From: an uncultured Roseburia sp.
GTDB taxonomy: Bacteria > Bacillota > Clostridia > Lachnospirales > Lachnospiraceae
Assembly: GCA_910587865.1 (NCBI GenBank)
Contig: CAJUNX010000065.1
Location: 1 to 11,695, forward strand
Reading direction: 5' to 3'
DNA length: 11,695 nucleotides
The translations under genes were made by a program, and so were the position numbers. Positions within the stretch are counted from its first letter, which is position 1; the number at the start of each line of letters is the position of its first letter. The notes under the pieces were generated by a model. The model was not told where the DNA came from, did no database searches, and saw nothing but the letters and a program-made list of their open reading frames with translations. This document shows, in pieces, positions 5,826 through 11,695 of the stretch.

Positions 5826-8130
5826 GCTTTTGAGGAAGGTCAGGGAATGCGGGGATGAGATGAGACGGCGTTCCGACGAAGAGCTGGCGCATGCAACGGC
5901 GGAGTTCAGGGAGCGGCTGGCAGAGGGGGAGGAGCCGGACGGACTTCTGCCCGAGGCATTTGCAGCGGTCTGTGAGGCGGACCGGCGCATTCTCGGAATG
6001 GAGCCGTTTGACGTGCAGGTGCTCGGAGGCATTGCGCTGCATCAGGGCTATCTCGCCGAGATGAATACAGGGGAGGGAAAGACGCTGGTCGCGACGATGC
6101 CTCTGTATCTGAATGCGCTGACGGGAAAAAGCACGATTCTTGTCACGGCAAACGAGTACCTGGCCTTAAGGGATGCGGAGGAAATGGGAAGGGTGTTCCG
6201 TTTTATGGGGCTTAGCGTCGCGGCCGGGGTTCGTGCGAAAGCGGAGGAGCGCATTTCCAATGAGGAGAAAAAGCGGATCTATGCGGCGGATATCGTGTAT
6301 ACGACACACAGCGTCCTCGGCTTTGATTATCTGCTGAATAATCTTGTGACACGGGCGCAGGATCGGTTTATGCGGGAATTTTATTATGTGATCATTGATG
6401 AGGCGGATTCGGTTCTTCTGGATGCCGCGCAGATGCCGCTTGTGATATCGGGAGCGCCCCGGGTGCAGTCGAATCTGTATCAGACCGCTGATTTCTTTGT
6501 TACGACGCTTGTAAACGATACGGATTATAAAAAAGAGGACAAAAAAGTCTGGCTGACCGACGCGGGCGTGGAATATGCCGAGCGTTTTTTTCAGATCGAT
6601 AATTTTTACGGAAAGAAACAGTTTGAGATCAACCGCCATGTCACACTGGCTCTCCGCGCACATGCGTTGTTTGAGGAGGGCAGGGAGTACATGGTTTCCA
6701 GTAAAAATGAGATCGTGCTTCTCGATGAGCGCTCGGGGCGGGCAGCTCCCGGGGTAAAGCTGCGGGGCGGGCAGCATCAGGCGATCGAGGTAAAAGAGGG
6801 CATCGAGCCCTCGCAGGAAAACCGTTCCGTTGCATCGATCACATATCAGAATCTGTTTCTGCTGTTTCCGAAAATGGCCGGGATGAGCGGTACACTGTAT
6901 GATGCATCAGAGGAACTTTTAAATGTGTATGGGAAAAAAGTGCTGGTGATTCCCCCGAACTGCCCGGTACAGCGGAAGGATCTGCCGGATCTCTATTTTA
7001 AGGACAGGGAGAGCCAGTTTCAGACCGCTGTGTATGCCGCGCTGGAAGCGCACCGGACGGGGCGGCCGGTTCTGATTGTGGTCACCACGATCGGGGAGAC
7101 GGAGCAGGTCTCGAAAATGCTGATGAAGGAGCGGATTGCGCACAATGTGCTGAATGCAAACAATGCGTTCTGGGAGGCGGATATCATACGGGAAGCGGGG
7201 CAGAAATATGCGGTGACCGTGGCGACGTCCATGGCCGGTCGCGGGACGGATATCCGGCTCGGCGAGGGGGTAAAGAAGCTCGGCGGTCTTGCGGTGATCG
7301 GGATCGGACGGATGGTCAATGTCAGACAGGAGCGGCAGGCGAGAGGCCGCGCCGGGAGACAGGGGGATCCGGGCACCAGCCGTTTTTTTGTATCGATTGA
7401 GGATGAGGTGGTCCGCAGCAACGGACCGGCGGACGTTGATAAGTACATAGAGGGCAGGCGGCGGATCGGAAAGCGTAAAGTGAAAAAACTGGTCTGCAAT
7501 GCGCAGTCGCTCGGCGAGGAGTTTGCGGTACTCTCCCGCAAGCGCGCCGTGGATTATGATCAGGTGATGCAGTGGCAGAGAAAGCTGATGTATCAGACAA
7601 GGGATGATCTTTTGGACGGCAGGGCGCTGCACAGCAGTCAGATTCTGGATATGGCGGCCAGAAACATCGATTATTTCCTGGACGGACAGAAGGAACTGGA
7701 TCAGAGCGCGGTAAAACGGTATCTGCTGGATCATATATCGTACCGGCTGGACGACGGGCTGACGGGGATTTCGGCAAAGAAGCGGGAGGATGTCCGGAAA
7801 TATCTGATGAGCCGGGTGAAACAGGGGCTTAAGGAGCAGGAGGAGCGGCTTGGCAGCAGCAGACCGCTCATGAAGGAATTTATGCGGACGGCTGTCTTAA
7901 ATGCAATTGATCATGCATGGGTGGAGCAGGTGGATTATCTGCAGCAGCTGCAGGCCGCGGTTGCCGGACGGGCATCTGCACAGCGCAATCTTGTGTTTGA
8001 ATACCACGGCGATGCGCTTGCTGCGTTTCGCGATATGGAGCGGACGATCCGGAAAGACGCCATGAGAAATATATTGCTGAGCAGTGTTTATATAGATGAG
8101 GAGAATAAACTGCATATTTTGTTTCCGTGA
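5791..8130 (+). CDS. secA2: Accessory Sec translocation ATPase SecA2
   Basis: SecA2 is the motor that drives the glycosylated adhesin through SecY2 using ATP. The 779-residue product shows the SecA order: N-terminal helix and RSDEEL segment, Walker A MNTGEGKT (91-98), Walker B IDEADSV (202-208) followed by MPLVISG, then ATSMAGRGTDIRL (478-490) and RGRAGRQGDPG (518-528) from the second nucleotide-binding fold. A helical C-terminal region follows. The protein stops without the Cys-rich zinc-binding tail common in housekeeping SecA, as usual for SecA2, and is shorter than SecA1. The ATG overlaps asp3 by 35 nt and has a weak site, GGGAAGTG (5779-5786); no better start precedes the conserved N-terminus. 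The residue before MAGRGTDI is Ser480, where housekeeping SecA usually has Asn. Confidence 0.96.
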   Translation: MGQRRTLRQLNKLLRKVRECGDEMRRRSDEELAHATAEFRERLAEGEEPDGLLPEAFAAVCEADRRILGMEPFDVQVLGGIALHQGYLAEMNTGEGKTLVATMPLYLNALTGKSTILVTANEYLALRDAEEMGRVFRFMGLSVAAGVRAKAEERISNEEKKRIYAADIVYTTHSVLGFDYLLNNLVTRAQDRFMREFYYVIIDEADSVLLDAAQMPLVISGAPRVQSNLYQTADFFVTTLVNDTDYKKEDKKVWLTDAGVEYAERFFQIDNFYGKKQFEINRHVTLALRAHALFEEGREYMVSSKNEIVLLDERSGRAAPGVKLRGGQHQAIEVKEGIEPSQENRSVASITYQNLFLLFPKMAGMSGTLYDASEELLNVYGKKVLVIPPNCPVQRKDLPDLYFKDRESQFQTAVYAALEAHRTGRPVLIVVTTIGETEQVSKMLMKERIAHNVLNANNAFWEADIIREAGQKYAVTVATSMAGRGTDIRLGEGVKKLGGLAVIGIGRMVNVRQERQARGRAGRQGDPGTSRFFVSIEDEVVRSNGPADVDKYIEGRRRIGKRKVKKLVCNAQSLGEEFAVLSRKRAVDYDQVMQWQRKLMYQTRDDLLDGRALHSSQILDMAARNIDYFLDGQKELDQSAVKRYLLDHISYRLDDGLTGISAKKREDVRKYLMSRVKQGLKEQEERLGSSRPLMKEFMRTAVLNAIDHAWVEQVDYLQQLQAAVAGRASAQRNLVFEYHGDALAAFRDMERTIRKDAMRNILLSSVYIDEENKLHILFP

Positions 8131-8135
8131 GGAGG
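8130..8135 (+). promoter_or_regulatory. Strong ribosome binding site for gtfA
   Basis: AGGAGG begins on the last base of the secA2 stop and stands 6 nt before the ATG at 8142. It fixes that ATG as the gtfA start rather than the GTG at 8127, which overlaps the secA2 stop and has no ribosome site at proper distance. It is the best Shine-Dalgarno in the operon, suggesting relatively high GtfA synthesis. Confidence 0.85.
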
Positions 8136-8141
8136 TACACC

Positions 8142-9644
8142 ATGATATACAATTTTAACCTGGGGATCGGCTGGGCCAGCAGCGGTGTGGAATACGCGCA
8201 GGCATACCGCGCCAAAGCGTTGCGCCGGATCGGACTGGACGCAAAATTTATTTTTACCGATATGTTTCCGCGCGACAACATCGAGCATATGACGCAGAAC
8301 ATCGGATTTCTGGATTCCGAGATTATATGGCTCTACACGTTTTTTACGGATTGTAAAATCTCGCCGGTGACCTATACGCTCAGTCAGTTAAGCGATACCT
8401 TTTTGGGTCGAAATTACACGTTTTCCCGGGAGGGGAAAATTGCGAAATACGTGTTCCCCGGTAAAAATAATTTTTACACGGTGTACATGGCGGATGAGAC
8501 CAGTGATCTGGTCCACCGGGTTGAGATGGTGTCAGACGGCTGTCTGATCCGGAAGGATTATTATACATACTGCCGGATTTATTCGGAATACTACGCGCCG
8601 CTGGATCACAAGGCGCATCTGTATCAGCGCAGATTTTTTAATGAGGACGGAAGCGTCGCCTATGATGAGATTACAGATGACGATGTCGTGATGTATCAGT
8701 TTCCGGACCGGCTGATCTGTTCAAAGGAGGAGCTGGTCGGTTATCTGGTGTCCCGCCTGCATCTCACAAAAAAGGACGTGGTGATCATTGACCGCGCGAC
8801 AAAAATCGGACAGGCAATCCTGCAGAATGCCGGTGAGGCGCGGATCGGCATCATCATCCACGCCGACCATTTCAGCGAGGGCGGCACGGACGAGGAGCAT
8901 GTACTCTGGAATAATTTTTATGAATATGATTTTTCCCAGCATAAGCACGTCAGCTTTTATGTCGCGGCCACGGATGCGCAGAGACAGCTTCTGCAGGATC
9001 AGTTTCTGACTTATATGGGAGCAAGGCCTGATATTGCTGCCATCCCGGTGGGGAGCCTTCCGGAGTTGAAAATTCCGGCCGGGGAGAGAAAGCGGCATTC
9101 CCTGATCACCGCATCGCGCCTTGCCAGTGAAAAGCATGTCGACTGGATCATCGAGGCGGTTGTGCTGGCAAAGAAGGAAGTGCCGGATCTTTCGCTTGAT
9201 ATTTACGGCAAGGGCGGAGAGGAAGCAAAGCTGCTGGAGCTGATCGTAAAGCGGGAAGCGATCGATTACATTCGTCTCTGCGGCCAGCAGAAGCTGGATG
9301 ATATTTATCAGAATTATGAAGCATATCTGTCAGGATCAACCAGCGAGGGCTTCGGGCTGACACTGATGGAGGCGGTCGGCTCCGGGCTTCCGATCATCGG
9401 CTTTGATGTGCGGTACGGCAATCAGACGTTTATCGATGACGGAGAGAACGGCTATCGGATCACGGTGCATGATAAGATGGAGAAGACGGAGCGGATTCAG
9501 AAGCTGGCGGAGTGCATCGTGCGTCTGTTCACAGAGGACGACATCAGGGCATTTTCCGAACATTCTTATGAAAAAGCGAAAACATATCTGACAGAGGAGG
9601 TAGAGAAAAAATGGGTGGACGTACTGGATCAGGCGATATCATGA
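8142..9644 (+). CDS. gtfA: Accessory Sec system glycosyltransferase GtfA (O-GlcNAc transferase for SRRP)
   Basis: GtfA transfers GlcNAc from UDP-GlcNAc to Ser/Thr of the repeat domain in the cytosol, working as a complex with GtfB. The 500-residue product opens MIYNFNLGIGWASSGVEYAQ, nearly the standard GtfA N-terminus. It has HADH (240-243) at the expected acceptor/catalytic region, SRLASEK (325-331) with the Arg and Lys that hold the donor phosphates in GT4 enzymes, and the EX7E motif EGFGLTLME (Glu402, Glu410). Length and motifs are intact, so it should be active. The AGGAGG site sets the start. The stop overlaps the gtfB start in an ATGA, typical of translational coupling for two subunits made in equal amounts. 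Confidence 0.95.
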   Translation: MIYNFNLGIGWASSGVEYAQAYRAKALRRIGLDAKFIFTDMFPRDNIEHMTQNIGFLDSEIIWLYTFFTDCKISPVTYTLSQLSDTFLGRNYTFSREGKIAKYVFPGKNNFYTVYMADETSDLVHRVEMVSDGCLIRKDYYTYCRIYSEYYAPLDHKAHLYQRRFFNEDGSVAYDEITDDDVVMYQFPDRLICSKEELVGYLVSRLHLTKKDVVIIDRATKIGQAILQNAGEARIGIIIHADHFSEGGTDEEHVLWNNFYEYDFSQHKHVSFYVAATDAQRQLLQDQFLTYMGARPDIAAIPVGSLPELKIPAGERKRHSLITASRLASEKHVDWIIEAVVLAKKEVPDLSLDIYGKGGEEAKLLELIVKREAIDYIRLCGQQKLDDIYQNYEAYLSGSTSEGFGLTLMEAVGSGLPIIGFDVRYGNQTFIDDGENGYRITVHDKMEKTERIQKLAECIVRLFTEDDIRAFSEHSYEKAKTYLTEEVEKKWVDVLDQAIS

Positions 9645-10966
9645 TGCTGTTTGATGATTTTGGGGTGGACAGCCAGGATCTCTATGCCTCTTTTCGAAGC
9701 GCGGGGTATGACGGCCCTGCGGCAGTGATCAACGACGACGGATTCCTTCCGGATGATGTGATGTCGGTGTATGGGTTTTTCCTCGGGGATTTTAAGAAAG
9801 CGCTGGGAGCGGATGCGCGGCCGAAGTATTTTAACCAGATCACCGTGCCGGAGTACTGGGAGATCAGCGGGACGAACACGAACGGAAAGGTGCAGGATCT
9901 CTCTCATGAGAGGGGAAAGATCTTTTATGCACAGCCGCTGCACAGGCGCCTGGTAAAGGTGGTCGACTGGTATGATGAGCGGGGCGTTGTCCGTTCGAGC
10001 GATCATTATAACCGTTACGGGGCAGTTTATGCCAGAACGGTTTTTAACGCCAGAGGCCAGCGGGTGAATAAGTCCTATTTTTCCGCGACCGGGCAGGAGA
10101 TCATTGTGGAAAATTATGTGACCGGCGATATTATTTTAAATGACGGGGACCGTGTCCTGTTTTTCCGGAATAAGACGGAGTTCGTGCTTCATTTTTTGCG
10201 GAGGGCAGATTTTAAGCAGAGCAGGATCTGCTATAATTCCCTCTCGACGCCGTTTTTTGTGTCACAGAGACTGGGCGCGTCGGCGGCAAAAAAGGATGTG
10301 CTGTTCTGGCAGGAGCCGGTGGGGGATGAGATTCCGGGGAATATGCAGATCATTCTGCGGGGGGAAGCGGGCCGCACCGGAACGATTATGGTGCAGAAAC
10401 GGCGCTCCTATGACAGACTGATCAGGCTGGGCGCGGGTAAGGATCGGGTTCGGAAGCTTGGGTTTATCTATCCGTTTGCCCGGAAAAACGGGCACAGGGC
10501 GGAGGCGCTCATCTGTACGAATTCGGACCATATCGAGCATTGTGAAGAACTGATCCGCGCGCTTCCGAAGCTGCATTTCCATATCGCGGCCTTAACCGAA
10601 ATGTCTGCAAAGCTTATGAGCGTGGAATCATATGAGAATGTGACGCTCTATCCGAATGTGAAGCGGACGATTCTGGATGAATTATTTGAAAAATGCGATT
10701 ATTATTTTGACATTAATCATGAAGCGGAAATCGTTTCTGCCGTCCGCCGGGCATTTTTGCAGAATCAGCTGATCTTTGCCTTTGAGGAGACGGCGCATAA
10801 CCAGAACTACGTGGCGAAGGAGCTTTTGTATCCGACGGCGGATGCAAAGCGGATGATTTCAGACGTCAGGGCATTTCTGAAAAATGCAGGCCTGATGGAG
10901 ATGCATCTCGGAAAACAGCGGCAGGAAGCCATGGCGGAAAAACCGGAGAGCTATGCCGGGATTTAA
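9641..10966 (+). CDS. gtfB: Accessory Sec system glycosylation partner GtfB
   Basis: GtfB is the non-catalytic partner that binds the serine-rich substrate and stabilises GtfA. The 441-residue product opens MMLFDDFGVDSQDLYASFR and continues AGYDGPAAVINDDGFLPDDV, the recognisable GtfB beginning. It has a GT-B-like layout, but the expected EX7E element is absent: the corresponding segment reads FDINHEAEIVSAVRRAF with FAFEETAHNQNY after it, as in other GtfB proteins. The ATG at 9641 shares ATGA with the gtfA stop and has AGG (9631-9633) 7 nt upstream. ATG 9644 is an equally possible start one codon later. An in-frame ATG at 9611 would add ten residues and a 34-nt overlap without matching the family N-terminus, so it was not used. 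Confidence 0.93.
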   Translation: MMLFDDFGVDSQDLYASFRSAGYDGPAAVINDDGFLPDDVMSVYGFFLGDFKKALGADARPKYFNQITVPEYWEISGTNTNGKVQDLSHERGKIFYAQPLHRRLVKVVDWYDERGVVRSSDHYNRYGAVYARTVFNARGQRVNKSYFSATGQEIIVENYVTGDIILNDGDRVLFFRNKTEFVLHFLRRADFKQSRICYNSLSTPFFVSQRLGASAAKKDVLFWQEPVGDEIPGNMQIILRGEAGRTGTIMVQKRRSYDRLIRLGAGKDRVRKLGFIYPFARKNGHRAEALICTNSDHIEHCEELIRALPKLHFHIAALTEMSAKLMSVESYENVTLYPNVKRTILDELFEKCDYYFDINHEAEIVSAVRRAFLQNQLIFAFEETAHNQNYVAKELLYPTADAKRMISDVRAFLKNAGLMEMHLGKQRQEAMAEKPESYAGI

Positions 10967-10972
10967 AAAGAC

Positions 10973-10977
10973 AGGGG
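10973..10977 (+). promoter_or_regulatory. Ribosome binding site that sets the start of the last operon gene
   Basis: AGGGG lies 5 nt before the ATG at 10983. An in-frame ATG at 10953 inside gtfB would add ten residues but has only a weak GGAG (10945-10948) in front of it. Confidence 0.65.
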
Positions 10978-10982
10978 ATAAT

Positions 10983-11165
10983 ATGAGAATAGTTGAGTAT
11001 ATAAAGTCAGATTTCGTGTGGCTGATGCTGCCGGTACTGATGGGATCCGTGCTGCTTAATGTCCGTTTATTCCTCAGATGCCGGAAACTTGAGGACGAAA
11101 AACGCACGCTCGAGTATGAGCTGGCCGGCACATATGTAGATGATATCATCGGATTTGACGACTGA
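10983..11165 (+). CDS. Small membrane protein of unknown function (60 aa) ending the accessory Sec operon
   Basis: I do not recognise this protein. It begins MRIVEYIKSDFVWLMLPVLM, with one hydrophobic helix at about residues 11-28. A basic patch (RLFLRCRK) comes next, then a charged, heptad-like segment (KLEDEKRTLEYELAG) suited to a short coiled coil, and an acidic end (YVDDIIGFDD). The basic patch suggests that the helix enters from outside and the coiled coil faces the cytosol. It follows gtfB by 16 nt, the position of asp4 and asp5 in streptococcal loci, which have been likened to SecE and SecG. Its layout (helix first, long soluble tail last) fits neither SecE nor SecG well, so it is only a positional analogue. 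A tether between SecY2 and a soluble component is a possible role by inference. Confidence 0.75.
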   Translation: MRIVEYIKSDFVWLMLPVLMGSVLLNVRLFLRCRKLEDEKRTLEYELAGTYVDDIIGFDD

Positions 11166-11167
11166 TC

Positions 11168-11695
11168 CTACCATGTAAGGTTTTCCAGTGCATACAGATC
11201 GTCGAAAAGAACGGCTTTCCCGTCCGCAAACCGGATCTGCCGTTCGTAAAGGTCAATGCTTTTTACCCTGCCGCGCATGGTCACATAAGCGCCGCCTTCC
11301 TTCCGTGAATCCGGCTTAAAATAAGTGACAGTGATTTCGGGCTGCCCAGAGAGATTTTCCGTTAGAAGGAGGAGCTGCTCGTTTAGCTGCTCCTTGCGGT
11401 TTTCATCCAGTTCGACAAATGTCTCGACCGGGCGCGCGGTCTCCTCGATCGCGGCGGCATGGCCGGTGAGGGCGGAAAACGGCGAGAACTGCGCCGCGCG
11501 GTTCTCGGGGGACATCTGCGGGTGACGTGTCGAGACATGGTGCGGCAGATCGATAATATCGTCGTACCGGTGCGTATCCCGCAGTGTTACATCCTGCGCT
11601 GTCTGTTCCAAAGCTCCGCTGTGCCGGGTCGTCTGCCGCCGCGGAGCCGCATTCTGAGTCGTCTGTCTCTGCGGAGCCGCATTCTGAGTCGTCTG
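11168..11695 (-). CDS. YolD-like family protein, N-terminus beyond window
   Basis: The 175 visible residues contain YDDIIDLPHHVSTRHPQMS followed by ENRAAQFSPFSALTGH, the hallmark of YolD-like proteins common in Lachnospiraceae, then a C-terminal half with YVTMRGRVKSIDLYERQI and FDDLYAL. YolD-like genes often accompany Y-family DNA polymerases (UvrX/DinP type) in Firmicutes, but their biochemical role is unknown. The frame is open from the domain to the window edge, through a Gln/Thr/Ala/Pro-rich stretch. The only possible internal start is TTG at 11611, whose GGAG is too close (2 nt), so the true start is probably outside. The stop is 2 bp from the end of the convergent operon. It looks unrelated to adhesin export and probably marks the locus boundary. 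Confidence 0.88.
   Translation of the reverse strand, partial: QTTQNAAPQRQTTQNAAPRRQTTRHSGALEQTAQDVTLRDTHRYDDIIDLPHHVSTRHPQMSPENRAAQFSPFSALTGHAAAIEETARPVETFVELDENRKEQLNEQLLLLTENLSGQPEITVTYFKPDSRKEGGAYVTMRGRVKSIDLYERQIRFADGKAVLFDDLYALENLTW
11636..11695 (-). repeat. Tandem 30-bp repeat encoding QTTQNAAP(Q/R)R in the YolD-like gene
   Basis: Read on the minus strand, two adjacent 30-nt units (11695-11666 and 11665-11636) encode QTTQNAAPQR and QTTQNAAPRR, identical except at the last few bases. A degenerate third copy begins QTTR. The first unit touches the window edge, so the array may continue. It encodes a low-complexity, likely disordered extension in front of the YolD domain. Confidence 0.85.

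Noticed and set aside
6919..7734. 271-codon minus-strand frame opposite secA2
   Set aside because: It lies wholly within secA2, whose motifs are intact; the product has no recognisable features.
8127..8141. GTG at 8127 as the start of gtfA
   Set aside because: AGGAGG at 8130-8135 fits the ATG at 8142, which gives the typical GtfA N-terminus.
9611..9640. ATG at 9611 as the start of gtfB
   Set aside because: The added ten residues do not match GtfB proteins, and the ATGA overlap at 9641 is the usual arrangement.
10983..11165. Naming the last operon gene asp4
   Set aside because: Only the position agrees; helix placement and the long soluble tail do not match the SecE-like or SecG-like description well enough.

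Overview
The window is a nearly complete accessory Sec (SecA2/SecY2) locus: the dedicated glycosylation and export system for a serine-rich repeat glycoprotein (SRRP) adhesin. It begins inside the 3' part of the adhesin gene. A gram-positive host is certain from the system itself. The roughly 50% G+C composition, the DAEVPLA-type motifs in the adhesin tail and the YolD-like protein with a YDDIIDLPHHVS opening suggest a gut Lachnospiraceae-type clostridium rather than a Streptococcus or Staphylococcus. That assignment is inference from recognised sequence styles, not a search result.

Layout, left to right on the + strand: (1) 1-812, the SRRP C-terminal part: serine-rich octapeptide repeats, a Pro/Ala/Thr linker, three DAEVPLA motifs and a C-terminal membrane segment without an LPXTG motif. 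(2) 816-941, a 41-residue one-helix membrane protein. (3) 942-1030, a short gap dominated by a perfect 14-bp inverted repeat. (4) 1031-2251 secY2, 2264-3856 asp1, 3849-5357 asp2, 5358-5825 asp3, 5791-8130 secA2, 8142-9644 gtfA and 9641-10966 gtfB, all joined by short gaps or overlaps. (5) 10983-11165, an unrecognised 60-residue protein with one membrane helix and a coiled-coil-like tail, in the slot that asp4/asp5 occupy in streptococci. (6) On the - strand, 11168-11695, a YolD-like gene that converges on the operon with a 2-bp gap. Its reading frame stays open to the window edge through a tandem decapeptide repeat.

How the parts should work together, from the streptococcal systems: GtfA and its partner GtfB add the first GlcNAc to Ser/Thr of the repeats in the cytosol. 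Asp2 may O-acetylate the sugars; its Ser/acid/His residues are visible here. Asp1-Asp2-Asp3 bring the glycoprotein to the SecA2 motor, which drives it through the SecY2 channel. No gene for extending the glycan beyond the first sugar and no sortase lies in the window.

The parts the standard model does not explain are the two small membrane proteins that bracket the machinery, the adhesin's unusual C-terminal anchor, and the hairpin between adhesin and export genes. These are the best candidates for something undescribed.
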